DNA of 49,664 nucleotides from Anaerovirgula multivorans (GTDB taxonomy: Bacteria > Bacillota > Clostridia > Peptostreptococcales > Natronincolaceae): positions 1 to 49,664 of the forward strand of contig NZ_FZOJ01000034.1 of NCBI RefSeq assembly GCF_900188145.1. Reading direction: 5' to 3'. Shown here in pieces: positions 7,432-15,717 of this stretch (positions are counted from its first letter, which is position 1; the number at the start of each line of letters is the position of its first letter). The translations under genes and the position numbers were made by a program. The notes under the pieces were generated by a model, which saw only the letters and a program-made list of their open reading frames with translations, did not search any database and had not been told where the DNA came from.

Positions 7432-9351
7432 ATGAGGAGAGTAAGCTTAATACTCAAACTTTATTTAAACTTTATGCTTTTTACTATATTAATACCAATT
7501 TTATGTATTATTTTAGTATGGCAAAAGAAAATGCCATCCTTTGAAACTTGGAGCTCAAGTAGTATCGTCTTGTTTATTATGTTGATAGGACTACTTACTA
7601 TAATACCCGTGATATATGTACGGAATAAGATGATAAAGGTTTACCAAGGAATGGAAGACATAAAAAGTAATTCTCTGGCGATTAATGAAGGAAAAAGAAT
7701 ATATGATTCAAAGTCAGCAAGCTTTACTTCTTTTTTAAATAGCATAGAGGATTTAAATAGTCAAGTAAGGGTTCTGCAGTTTGAAAATCGTATCCTGTAT
7801 GATACAGCTTTGGCAATACATACATCTGCTTCTCTTGGAGAATTATTAGACATAATAATGGCTAGATTAACAACTCACATGAAGGCTGACTTTGGGTTGA
7901 TTTTTTTACTAGATGGAGATGAACTTAAGTTAAGAGCCCAGTGCGGTATTCCAGAGCAAAGGATTGAAAAAAGAAGCTTTAGAATAGGAGAAGGGCTTGT
8001 GGGATGGGTAGCGCATAAAGGGGAGGGGATTCTCTCGCCAAATGTTGAAACCGACTATCGTTATGTACACTGTGTAGCTAATACCAAATCACAAATTACA
8101 ATACCAGTTAAAATATATGAAAGAATACTAGGGGTACTGGTTTTAGGGAGTCAGAAATCCGCTCATTTAAATGAGGCGGATTTTAAGTTGTTAAAAACAA
8201 TATCCGGAGAAATTGGACTAGCAATTAATAATGCCAAGCTTACCGAAATACTTAAAAAGGAAAATGAATACAATCATATACTGTTTGAAATGACGAAGGA
8301 GATAACTTCCTCGGTTGATTTGAAAGAAGTAGCAGAAATAGGGGTGAAGGCTATTACTGGCGTTGTTGAAGCAGAGTCGTGTACTGTAGCGGTGTATGAC
8401 AAGAAAAATCACGCTTTAAATGTAATTGCTTCCTATGGAGAAATTGGAGAAACAAAAGAAACTTTGCAATTTGAGGGTACTATTAGGCAAGCTTTCCACA
8501 AGAAACATCCAGCAGGGCAAGAAATAGACTCTGGTTATTTATATTCAGTTCCATTGCTATCTGAGAATGACTGTATTGGAGTTTTACATATGCAAACAAA
8601 CGATATCCTATCAAAGGATATATTTGAACTGATCACTAGTGTAGCAACTCCATTATCCAATGCTTTAGAAAATTCAATTCTATATAAATCTGTAGAAAAT
8701 TTAGCCATAACAGATGGGTTAACTGGAGTTTATAATCATCGCTATTTTCAGGAAATTCTTGATCAAAAGATTCGGTACGCTGAAAAATATAACCAGGATT
8801 TAAGTTTAGTTATGTTAGATATTGATAATTTTAAACAGTACAATAATAGGTACGGGCATCCAGTTGCTGATGTTGTATTGAAGCAAATATCAGAGATACT
8901 TAAAAATAATCTACGGGAACAGGATATTATATCAAGATATGGTGGTGATGAATTTACCATTATATTACCTGATACTACTAGTCAAGAGGCATATATAATT
9001 ATGGAGAGGGTAAGAGACTTAATTTCAACACATAAATTTTATATGCAGAATAATAAAGAAAATGATGATAGTGAAGATATCATTAAAGAGGTTGATAAAA
9101 ATAAGGAAGTATATAAAAAGCATAATTTAGTTCAGAGAAACATTTTAAAATGGTTTTCTGATAAAGGGTTATATAATAAATTAAATTTCTTAAGTAATTC
9201 CTTTAAGATTACAATCAGTGTAGGAATTTCCTCATTGACTGATGTGAATTTTGATAAAACAGAGCTTATAAAATATGCTGATCAAGCAGCATTGCTATCG
9301 AAACAAAATGGAAAAAATAAAGTAACTAGTTGGATTCCAGACACTGAGTAA
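7432..9351 (+). CDS. Membrane diguanylate cyclase, GAF-GAF-GGDEF
   Basis: 639 residues. Two membrane helices at about 8-28 and 44-64 form a hairpin anchor. Two GAF sensor domains follow (about 120-280 and 285-420), then a GGDEF domain from about 430. The active-site loop is RYGGDEF (GGDEF at 504-508), and REQD five residues upstream is a proper RxxD inhibitory site, so c-di-GMP synthesis with product inhibition is expected. About 50 charged residues (roughly 536-589) interrupt the domain before FKITISVGISS, which is unusual. GAGGGG precedes the ATG. Confidence 0.9.
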   Translation: MRRVSLILKLYLNFMLFTILIPILCIILVWQKKMPSFETWSSSSIVLFIMLIGLLTIIPVIYVRNKMIKVYQGMEDIKSNSLAINEGKRIYDSKSASFTSFLNSIEDLNSQVRVLQFENRILYDTALAIHTSASLGELLDIIMARLTTHMKADFGLIFLLDGDELKLRAQCGIPEQRIEKRSFRIGEGLVGWVAHKGEGILSPNVETDYRYVHCVANTKSQITIPVKIYERILGVLVLGSQKSAHLNEADFKLLKTISGEIGLAINNAKLTEILKKENEYNHILFEMTKEITSSVDLKEVAEIGVKAITGVVEAESCTVAVYDKKNHALNVIASYGEIGETKETLQFEGTIRQAFHKKHPAGQEIDSGYLYSVPLLSENDCIGVLHMQTNDILSKDIFELITSVATPLSNALENSILYKSVENLAITDGLTGVYNHRYFQEILDQKIRYAEKYNQDLSLVMLDIDNFKQYNNRYGHPVADVVLKQISEILKNNLREQDIISRYGGDEFTIILPDTTSQEAYIIMERVRDLISTHKFYMQNNKENDDSEDIIKEVDKNKEVYKKHNLVQRNILKWFSDKGLYNKLNFLSNSFKITISVGISSLTDVNFDKTELIKYADQAALLSKQNGKNKVTSWIPDTE

Positions 9352-9449
9352 ATTGTATTACAAAGGAAAAATGAAAATATATCAAAGTGAATTATGATGT
9401 GTAAGCTACTGAATCCTCTCATTACGTTGTCCTTATTTTTTCTTATTAA

Positions 9450-9490
9450 TTAATGATGATCCACCAACTTAACAGGTGGATCATCATTAA
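9450..9490. terminator. Long perfect stem-loop between convergent genes
   Basis: TTAATGATGATCCACC (9450-9465) pairs perfectly with GGTGGATCATCATTAA (9475-9490). Neither strand has a T tract directly after the stem. Flanking TATTTTTT and AAAAAATA can extend the pairing around an internal loop. It probably ends both convergent transcripts or protects their 3' ends. Confidence 0.55.
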
Positions 9491-9492
9491 TG

Positions 9493-10194
9493 TTAAAAAA
9501 TAATACTTGGATTATGTGAATCTACAATATACTTCTCGCAAGTACCTTCAAATCTTTCGATAACTAAACCTTCTATATCAGCCATAGCCTTGTAAAATGA
9601 AGAATCTTCGTTATCTCCAAATCCAACAAGCTGAAAGAAAATATCTTTACTTTTACTAGTAATCTTTCCTAGATCACTTTGTCTCCAAATCCATTTTCTA
9701 GTTTGAACAATATTTCCACTGGTGAAAATTAATTCCCTCTCATCTACCTTTTCATAATCCTTGGCACCAAAGGGAAGGAAAATTTCATCTCCCTTACTAA
9801 AGCGAACAGCAAGATCTTGGTGAATATCATTTAGATCGTGGGCACCAAGGGTGATGATATGTTCCAATGACACGGCATTACATAGATCAACTAAAGCATT
9901 AATTGTGGGTAATTCTCCACCTTTAAGTATCCTTTTCAACATAGCTTCTACAGAGGTAGGATATTTGTTTGGATTAATGCCTGCTTTAGTCATTACATCT
10001 CTATAAAACGAAATGTTAGGCCAACTTTTCAATTGCTCAATCTGAATAGTATCACGCAGCTTACTCTCAGCATTTCTTAGTCTTTCTTTATCAGTTTCCA
10101 GTGTTTGTGAATTCTTTAAGTTTTTACCTATTAAAATACCAAATTTGATATTGGGGTTAAGTTCAAAAACTGATGTATTTACTGTGTATAACAA
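9493..10194 (-). CDS. B3/B4 tRNA-binding-domain protein (PheT-related)
   Basis: 233 residues resembling the B3/B4 domain of the phenylalanyl-tRNA synthetase beta subunit in stand-alone form: SWPNISFYRDVMTKAGINPNKYPTS, then EAMLKRILKGGELPTINALVDLCNAVSLEH, a conserved segment of this family, and a C-terminal WIWRQSDLGKIT. Stand-alone members are thought to edit or bind aminoacyl-tRNA or amino-acid-like ligands, but this is not settled. I choose the TTG at 10194, eight bases after AGGAG; the GTG at 10203 overlaps that site. Confidence 0.8.
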   Translation of the reverse strand: MLYTVNTSVFELNPNIKFGILIGKNLKNSQTLETDKERLRNAESKLRDTIQIEQLKSWPNISFYRDVMTKAGINPNKYPTSVEAMLKRILKGGELPTINALVDLCNAVSLEHIITLGAHDLNDIHQDLAVRFSKGDEIFLPFGAKDYEKVDERELIFTSGNIVQTRKWIWRQSDLGKITSKSKDIFFQLVGFGDNEDSSFYKAMADIEGLVIERFEGTCEKYIVDSHNPSIIF

Positions 10195-10227
10195 ATAAAT
10201 CACTCCTAACTTGTTTATGATTATAAC

Positions 10228-10577
10228 TTATTCTTCCATCAAAAGCATGCCTAAGTTCAAGGCTTTAATATTGAGGTCAACGAAGCTTTCCTTTACATTT
10301 GCACGAATAATCTTCTCTCAAGCGATCTCCTCCAATCCCATTGATTTAATCAATGCTCCCAAGAGAATGAAGTTCATCACATTAGGATTACCGAGCTCTT
10401 TTGCTTTATCAGCGGCATTAATAATCTTGGTATTGACAAGAGCATGAAGATCCTCTACAAGTCCTGCTGGATAATCAAACCTTCCGTTTAAAATAGGCAT
10501 AGAGTCAATCTCAAATTCATTGACGATGACTTTTCCACTAGGTTTTAAATATTTGAATAATTCTTAAGTCTATCCAT
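10228..10577 (-). pseudogene. C-terminal remnant of indolepyruvate:ferredoxin oxidoreductase beta subunit (IorB-like)
   Basis: Reading minus from ATG 10577 (after AAAGGAG) gives MDRLK, then a one-base shift leads to ELFKYLKPSGKVIVNEFEID, then MPILNGRFDYPAGL through NFILLGALIKSMGLEEIA, and after a second shift at the TGA near 10319 the frame continues EKIIRANVKESFVDLNIKAL to a stop at 10228. This is the second half of a 2-oxoacid:ferredoxin oxidoreductase gamma/IorB subunit. The N-terminal half and the partner IorA are absent and two frameshifts break the rest. Confidence 0.7.
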
Positions 10578-10590
10578 TCGCTCCTTTTTT

Positions 10591-10637
10591 TCTAAAGATA
10601 AAAATAAGCACAATGACAATATGATTATGCTTATTTT
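10591..10637 (-). terminator. Terminator of the MerR gene
   Basis: On the minus strand AAAATAAGCATAAT pairs with ATTGTGCTTATTTT (one mismatch) and is followed by TATCTTT. Confidence 0.7.
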
Positions 10638-10666
10638 AAACCATCCAGTAACTGGAGAGTCAATAT

Positions 10667-11482
10667 TTATTTTATTGGAATTTGGATTTCTGTAAGATGG
10701 TGTTTTTTATCAATAGAAATAAATTGATTAATGATAGTTCTCTCAATAGAATCGCCGATAATATCATAGCTATTCTTTTCCAGGTACGCTAGAATCATTT
10801 TATAATATTTGGGAGAAGCGTGATGATCACCTCTGTAATAAATACAAGCATAATCACCTTGTGGTATTTTTTCTGCATTTTCATGATCAACAAAACCTTT
10901 TTCTAATAATACAAAAATTGAATTATATTCATTGAAATGCATCTGCTTTATATGATCCATTGATATAGTCAATCCAACCTTACCAATAATGATGTCAAAA
11001 TTTGTATTTGTCTTACTATCTAGTTTTTTCAGTGAGAGTTCTAATTCAGCTTCGGAACAAATTTTTTCTTTTAGTCTTAGAATATTTCTTTCAGGTATTG
11101 ATTTTACCATGACACATTCTAGTTTTTGAACATTTTTAGCTTCTTCAATTTCTATAATCCTGTCTTCAAATTTCTTTCTTATTTCTTCTAACTCATCAAT
11201 TTTAATTTCTGTTAATTTTTGTTGTTTTTTTAATAGCTCTAAAAATACATTAATATCTCGATATTTTAGATGACTTTTGATTAGCTTTAATGGCATGCCT
11301 AAGATTTTCAAATAAATGATTGTATGTAAGTGTTCAAATTGTTCAGTAGAATAATATCTATAGCCAGTATCTTTATTAACATGCATTGGTTTAAATAATC
11401 CGATTTCATCATAATAACGAAGTGTTTTTATGGGGATTTTAAATAATTTTGAAATTTCACCAATTGAAAACTTGTTTTCCAT
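10667..11482 (-). CDS. MerR-family regulator with GyrI-like effector domain
   Basis: 271 residues. The N-terminus FSIGEISKLFKIPIKTLRYYDEIGLFKP is the MerR winged helix; a coiled coil (about 80-115) follows; residues 120-271 form a GyrI/BmrR-type ligand pocket (IPQGDYACIYYRGDHH). BmrR-like regulators bind cationic or aromatic drugs and activate an efflux gene through a promoter with a long spacer. No transporter is adjacent, so the target is not evident. AGGTGG lies seven bases before ATG. A fragment of an oxidoreductase follows downstream. Confidence 0.9.
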   Translation of the reverse strand: MENKFSIGEISKLFKIPIKTLRYYDEIGLFKPMHVNKDTGYRYYSTEQFEHLHTIIYLKILGMPLKLIKSHLKYRDINVFLELLKKQQKLTEIKIDELEEIRKKFEDRIIEIEEAKNVQKLECVMVKSIPERNILRLKEKICSEAELELSLKKLDSKTNTNFDIIIGKVGLTISMDHIKQMHFNEYNSIFVLLEKGFVDHENAEKIPQGDYACIYYRGDHHASPKYYKMILAYLEKNSYDIIGDSIERTIINQFISIDKKHHLTEIQIPIK

Positions 11483-12037
11483 TCATGTACCACCTTTAAT
11501 AAAAAATAATTATTTAAGTATCATTTCATTGTGAATAATTGCTGCTGAGGAATATTTTGGGCATTATCAGAACAAACAGGCGTTGTTATGTAGAGCTCAG
11601 ATATTTCTATAATAAAATAAATAAAATATTTTTCTTTAATTATACATAATATTTTACATTATTTGTTACACAACTTAAAATGTTTTAGAAACAAAAGGGA
11701 GAGTAAACTTTAAGACAATTAACAAAAATGATTTTAAATTGATAAAGTCAAATAGTATTATTAGAAAAAATTTAACATAAAGTGGTTAAAGGAGAATAGT
11801 TATAGGCTTGATTTATATGTCCCTTTGGTTTATACTAACTTTTAGGAAATATGTCTTTACATAAAACAATATTCTGAGTATCAGCACGATCGTTCTATTA
11901 AAACACACATCGAGATTGTAGTGAAAATGTATAAAATTTAGAGAAAGTGGGATAATTACAAAATATTATAGATATACGTTTTTAGACTTAAATTTTAAAA
12001 AACAACTTAAAAATATTAATAAGCATGGAGGTCTACG
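11483..12037. other. 555-base intergenic region, no gene seen
   Basis: Very AT-rich, between the divergent starts of the MerR gene and the RNase H-like gene. Tiny frames occur (for example an ATG at 11817 of 15 codons) but none has a good ribosome site and a family resemblance. Promoters of both neighbours must lie here; I find no strong consensus match. Confidence 0.3.
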
Positions 12038-12427
12038 ATGATTAAAGCATATGTAGTAGGAATCTCAACACATTATGAGAATGAAGATATAGAAATTAGA
12101 TATCGTATCTATAAAGATCAAGAACTTGTATGTGAAAAATCAATTTTCCAGGAATTTAAGAAACCATTGGTTGTAAGTCACGTTGCTTTACTAACACTTT
12201 TGAAGGAATTAGAAAAATATACGGAATATGAGATAACTATTGTTATTAATGATGCAGCTTTGAATGAGCAAATTAGAGGGACATCAAAAACGAAAAATAA
12301 GGATGTCCTAAAAATGGCAAACATCGTTAGAGAAGAATTAAATAAATTTAAAGGTTCGGTTACAGTTAAGGATGTTAGTGGAAATCCTGCAGAATTGATG
12401 GAATGGAATGATATATTACAACCTTAG
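12038..12427 (+). CDS. Conserved hypothetical protein, RNase H-like fold suspected
   Basis: 129 residues, soluble. I do not recognise a named family. The order of elements resembles an RNase H-like domain: a strand-rich N-terminus (KAYVVGISTHYENEDIEIRYRI), a helix ALLTLLKELEKY, a strand ITIVINDAAL followed by NEQIRGTSKTKNKDVLKMAN, and a last strand VTVKDVSGNPAELMEWND. In RNase H the corresponding strands carry Asp and Glu metal ligands; here most are replaced, so it would be a non-catalytic relative. GGAGG precedes ATG. It is followed by a weak stem-loop and the ywbE gene. Confidence 0.55.
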   Translation: MIKAYVVGISTHYENEDIEIRYRIYKDQELVCEKSIFQEFKKPLVVSHVALLTLLKELEKYTEYEITIVINDAALNEQIRGTSKTKNKDVLKMANIVREELNKFKGSVTVKDVSGNPAELMEWNDILQP

Positions 12428-12436
12428 CTAAAGAAG

Positions 12437-12470
12437 AGCATCCTGCAATTTAGGATGCTTATTGCTACCT
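12437..12470 (+). terminator. Weak stem-loop between the hypothetical gene and ywbE
   Basis: AGCATCCT (12437-12444) pairs with AGGATGCT (12452-12459). The following bases are only partly T-rich, so read-through into ywbE is possible. Confidence 0.45.
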
Positions 12471-12495
12471 TAAAAGAAAGGAATAGGATAAAATA

Positions 12496-12687
12496 ATGGA
12501 CGGAACTAGAAGAAGTGATATTAAAATAGGGACTACCGTAATGATTGTACAAAAACAAGATCAACGTAGTGGTAAGCTTACAGAAGGCGTAGTTAAGAGG
12601 ATTCTTACCAACTCACCAGAGCATCATCATGGCATCAAGGTTATGCTTGAAAGCGGGATCGTTGGTAGAGTAAAAGAAATAAGGTAA
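12496..12687 (+). CDS. ywbE: YwbE family protein (DUF2196)
   Basis: 63 residues, the usual length for YwbE proteins. The sequence RSDIKIGTTVMIVQKQDQRSG, then LTEGVVKRILTNSPEHHHGIKVML and GIVGRVKEI is the family signature, a small beta-barrel probably binding nucleic acid; the role is not established. The ribosome site AAAGGAATAGG lies before ATG. It may be cotranscribed with the preceding gene. Confidence 0.9.
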   Translation: MDGTRRSDIKIGTTVMIVQKQDQRSGKLTEGVVKRILTNSPEHHHGIKVMLESGIVGRVKEIR

Positions 12688-12834
12688 GATACGAAAAATA
12701 AAAGGGTAAGCAGATCAAGCTCGGTAGCGTGATATTTGCATACAAAAGCTAAGTTGGAATACTTTTAAAAAATAATTTGTAAATATTTTCAATATATGAT
12801 ACAATCAATAAGTTAGTTTATTAGTTAAATAAAG

Positions 12835-12866
12835 TTGGTTAAAGTATAACCAAATTATTTTTTGCA
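12835..12866 (+). terminator. Hairpin with T tract downstream of ywbE
   Basis: TTGGTTA (12835-12841) pairs with TAACCAA (12847-12853) and runs into AATTATTTTTT. About 30 bases upstream there is also a TTGTAA-17-TACAAT promoter match (12777-12805), so this could instead act on a new short transcript. Confidence 0.6.
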
Positions 12867-13165
12867 ATAATCTTATCGTTAGTTTCAAAATTAATATGAA
12901 GATGCTTTTCATTTCATCTCTAAGGCTTATAAGAACTTAGATGCCTTCCTTAGTGCATGCTAGAGATTTTCAAAATATCTAATAGTGAAAGTAGATTTAT
13001 CCTATTCTTGAATTTTCAATATGAATTATTAAAATAAATAGTTGCATGATCAATACTCACGAATTTTTCATAGGATGGTTGCTATTATTTCCTAGTAATA
13101 GAAGTTACATATTCTGTGGATGGTTTTAGGTTTGATGATGGGGTTCTTGAAAACACTGATTATTT
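12867..13165 (+). other. Gene-free but structured intergenic RNA candidate
   Basis: No coding frame is convincing. The stretch 12914-12976 folds as nested stems: TCTCTA pairs with TAGAGA, and inside it AAGGC pairs with GCCTT. It lies between one terminator (12835) and another (13166), as expected of an independent small transcript or a 5' leader of the DUF5698 gene. It matches no riboswitch consensus I know. Confidence 0.3.
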
Positions 13166-13193
13166 GCTAACATGCTACTATGTTAGCTTTTTG
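13166..13193 (+). terminator. Rho-independent terminator upstream of the DUF5698 gene
   Basis: GCTAACAT (13166-13173) pairs with ATGTTAGC (13180-13187), followed by TTTTTG. It is 90 bases before the next start codon and therefore ends some upstream transcript or acts as an attenuator. Confidence 0.75.
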
Positions 13194-13283
13194 TTGTGTA
13201 ATACTTACATGAAAAAATAATATACTAGTAAACATGTTCAATTATATTGAAGGACAATTAGGAATTAAAAAGGAGGTGTCTTA

Positions 13284-13823
13284 ATGACACAACATATAGC
13301 ATTAACGCTTATCGGCTTGTTTTTGATAACCGCCATTACGAATATTTTGGCAACACTAAAGAGCATATTGATGGCAAAAAAAATTATGAACCCGGTGTAT
13401 TTTTTAGTATTTGCAGATGCTATTATTTTTGCAACAGTCGTTGGTAAGGTGGCTAGTTCAGAAGGACTTCATTTTGCAGTTGCATATGCGTTAGGGAAAA
13501 CACTAGGAGTTTTTATCGGTAGTAAAATTGAAGATCGACTTGCTTTAGGGATTTTAGAAGTAGATATATTTTTAAATGATAAAAACAAGATGATCCAAAT
13601 AGCAGAAAGACTTAGAGAAGAAGGTTACACAGTCAATAACTTTTTAGCTCGAGGAAATAATGGAGATAGGAGATACAAAGTAGAAGTTGTTATCAGAAGA
13701 AAAGAATTCAAAGTACTTGAAGTTATTATGGATGAATGTGGTGTTACAGATCCAACTTTAAAGATTAAAAATCTAAATAAAGTAGAAGGTAAAATTACTG
13801 CCACAAGAGTAAAGGCAATCTAA
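13284..13823 (+). CDS. UPF0316 membrane protein (DUF5698 + DUF2179)
   Basis: 179 residues. Three hydrophobic segments in the first 85 residues (LTLIGLFLITAITNILAT, NPVYFLVFADAIIFATVV, AVAYALGKTLGVFIG) form the DUF5698 membrane part; the soluble C-terminus (about 95-165, IAERLREEGYTVNNFLARG and VEVVIRRKEFKVLEVIM) is a DUF2179 domain, a ferredoxin-like ligand-binding fold also found in the YitT family. Function unknown. AAGGAGGTG before ATG is close to ideal. The gene forms its own unit with a strong terminator. Confidence 0.88.
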   Translation: MTQHIALTLIGLFLITAITNILATLKSILMAKKIMNPVYFLVFADAIIFATVVGKVASSEGLHFAVAYALGKTLGVFIGSKIEDRLALGILEVDIFLNDKNKMIQIAERLREEGYTVNNFLARGNNGDRRYKVEVVIRRKEFKVLEVIMDECGVTDPTLKIKNLNKVEGKITATRVKAI

Positions 13824-13831
13824 TCTAAAGT

Positions 13832-13868
13832 AAGAACTGTGGAAATTTTTCACAGTTCTTTTCCTTTT
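13832..13868 (+). terminator. Rho-independent terminator
   Basis: AAGAACTGTG (13832-13841) pairs perfectly with CACAGTTCTT (13851-13860), followed by TTCCTTTT. Because of the convergent gene at 13911 it may serve both strands. Confidence 0.85.
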
Positions 13869-13910
13869 AAAGCGGCGCCACTTCAAACCACCCCTAATTT
13901 CGATTCTGTA

Positions 13911-14369
13911 CTAAATTTCTGTGGAGTACAGTACTTCCTGCTTCTGATCTAACACTAAATTGTATGTTAGTCCAATTAATACTAAAAATCCTCCAATGAC
14001 TTTGCCTAAAGATAAGTGATTTAAAGTAAGATAATCAATGATAATACCAACAAATAATTGGCCCATAAAAATAAGTAAAGTCAAATATAGCGAAGACATT
14101 TTGGGAGTGATATAGCTAGAAAGTACAATTACAAAAACCCCCACCAGTCCCCCAAAATAGGCCCATAGAGGTACTGATTGCAATGTTGAATTGGAGATAG
14201 ACAGAGATTCCTTGCTAAAAGCTAGAAATATAAGTGAAAAAAACAATCCAATGACATAATTGAAAAAAGTGCCTTGGAAAATCCCAATTGTTTTTGCTAA
14301 GTTAGCGTTTATAATTCTTGTTAAGACAATGGAAATACCAGCTAAGATTGATATAGATATATAGAACAT
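13911..14369 (-). CDS. DMT-family half-transporter (YdcZ/DUF606), second subunit
   Basis: About 152 residues with five hydrophobic helices, the size of a YdcZ/DUF606 five-helix half-transporter. It has the typical NANLAKTIGIFQGTFFNYVIGL and GGLVGVFVIVLSSYITPK phrases. The partner gene ends 8 bases upstream and encodes a homologue, so the two likely form a dual-topology heterodimer. AGGGGG precedes two consecutive ATGs; the second (14369) has the better spacing. The substrate is unknown; relatives are thought to be exporters. Confidence 0.85.
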   Translation of the reverse strand: MFYISISILAGISIVLTRIINANLAKTIGIFQGTFFNYVIGLFFSLIFLAFSKESLSISNSTLQSVPLWAYFGGLVGVFVIVLSSYITPKMSSLYLTLLIFMGQLFVGIIIDYLTLNHLSLGKVIGGFLVLIGLTYNLVLDQKQEVLYSTEI

Positions 14370-14380
14370 CATTCATCCCC

Positions 14381-14803
14381 CTAAAAAATAGTCATCATAA
14401 GGATTCCTAAAGCAATAAATAGTAATCCAATACATTTCTTTTTCTCAAATTTAATGACTTGCATCCCTAATAAGCCAAAATGATCTATGAGAATAGAGGC
14501 AAGAGATTGACCAAGTAAACCTAAAGCAAGAGTTAGAGAAACCCCTAGTATCGGAAAGCTTAAGTTATTAAAAAGAACAGTAAAAACCCCTATAGCACCA
14601 GCACTGTACCAATATAAAGGAATTTTCCTATGGATTTTAATCTTTGATTTACTTATCAATAGTACTAGTACGATGGAAAAAAGTCCAACAATGTGGATAA
14701 TTATACTGGATGTGTAGTTTCCGAAAATATTAGACAAAGTTCCATTAAACATAATCATGATAGCTATTAGAGCACCTATAAACGCTGAAATCAAATTGTT
14801 CAT
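14381..14803 (-). CDS. DMT-family half-transporter (YdcZ/DUF606), first subunit
   Basis: 140 residues, five hydrophobic segments, homologous to its downstream neighbour: it starts NNLISAFIGALIAIMIMFNGTLSN and carries GAIGVFTVLFNNLSFPILGVSLTLALGLLGQSL. AAGGAGG precedes ATG. It is the first gene of the pair and is divergent from the Crp/Fnr regulator, with a palindromic operator in the 120 bases between, so regulation by that protein is likely. Confidence 0.85.
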   Translation of the reverse strand: MNNLISAFIGALIAIMIMFNGTLSNIFGNYTSSIIIHIVGLFSIVLVLLISKSKIKIHRKIPLYWYSAGAIGVFTVLFNNLSFPILGVSLTLALGLLGQSLASILIDHFGLLGMQVIKFEKKKCIGLLFIALGILMMTIF

Positions 14804-14863
14804 ATTCTTTATTTCCTCCTTAGAACGTTAAATCTAATTTACCACGAAATACTTGTAAGTCGG

Positions 14864-14879
14864 TATGACATATGTCATA
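14864..14879. promoter_or_regulatory. Perfect 16-base palindrome, probable Crp/Fnr-type operator
   Basis: TATGACATATGTCATA is identical on both strands and lies between the divergent transporter pair and the Crp/Fnr-family gene. Dyad length and position fit a dimeric helix-turn-helix regulator. Confidence 0.65.
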
Positions 14880-14923
14880 TTAGAAGAAAGAAATTTTAAT
14901 CTGAATTTTATAAGGAGTTTGAG

Positions 14924-15628
14924 GTGAAAAATATGATGAAAATTAATGATTCGCGAAAAATGAATCAGTATATTTCAAAGTACGAAATTGATAAGATTTT
15001 TACTGAAGATATGAGACCCTTTATGGAGCTTTTTTTGTTTAAAAGGAATGAACATATTTGCAAAGAAACCGAAGATATTAAATATATTTTTTTCTTTGTG
15101 GAAGGAAAAGCAAAGGTCTACACAACCCTCAGTAATGGGAAGTCTTTATTGCTTTGTTTTTATCAAGGATTTAAAGTATTAGGAGACTTAGAGCTTATGG
15201 GATTTCAAACTGCCTCTACAAATGTACAGGTTATAGATGATAGCTATTGTATAGGAATTACCTTGCAAAAGGTAGAGACTCATTTGCTTAATGATGCTAA
15301 ATTTTTAAGATTTATTTGCAATTCTTTAGGTGAAAAATTGAACAGATGTTCAAAAAATAGCTCCATAAACTTACTTTATCCTCTTGAAAATAGGCTAGCC
15401 AGTTACATCCTTGCCACTGGTAAAAGCATGGATAATGAAGGCGACGGAAGAATAGAGTTTCATGAAAATTTAACTGAAATAGCGGAACTTTTAGGCACAA
15501 GTTATAGACATTTATTAAGAACATTAAAAACCCTAGCTTTAAAGGGTGCTATAAAAAGGGAAAATAATCATTTTGAGATAATAGATAAAATAACTTTAAC
15601 AAATCTTGCGGCAGATTTATATAAATAA
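14924..15628 (+). CDS. Crp/Fnr-family transcriptional regulator (YeiL-like)
   Basis: About 234 residues. Residues 25-125 form a cyclic-nucleotide-binding-type barrel (FKRNEHICKETEDIKYIFFFVEGKAKVY), followed by the dimer helix and a C-terminal HTH_Crp (LTEIAELLGTSYRHLLRTLKTL, about 185-206). No Fnr-type N-terminal Cys cluster is seen. Crp/Fnr proteins next to YdcZ-type transporters are a recurring clostridial pairing related to E. coli YeiL. The GTG at 14924 has AAGGAG six bases upstream; the ATG at 14933 with GAGG is an alternative. The ligand is unknown. Confidence 0.85.
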   Translation: MKNMMKINDSRKMNQYISKYEIDKIFTEDMRPFMELFLFKRNEHICKETEDIKYIFFFVEGKAKVYTTLSNGKSLLLCFYQGFKVLGDLELMGFQTASTNVQVIDDSYCIGITLQKVETHLLNDAKFLRFICNSLGEKLNRCSKNSSINLLYPLENRLASYILATGKSMDNEGDGRIEFHENLTEIAELLGTSYRHLLRTLKTLALKGAIKRENNHFEIIDKITLTNLAADLYK

Positions 15629-15717
15629 ACAACGTTATATATAGGTAACCAACTACAGAACTTAAGCAGATGACTAAAATCTATGATTTCATGTCAGTCG
15701 CTTATACAAGGTAAAAA

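Noticed and set aside
11817..11864. Short peptide gene upstream of the RNase H-like gene
   Set aside because: Fifteen codons, spacing to the nearest GGAG too long, no resemblance to known leaders.
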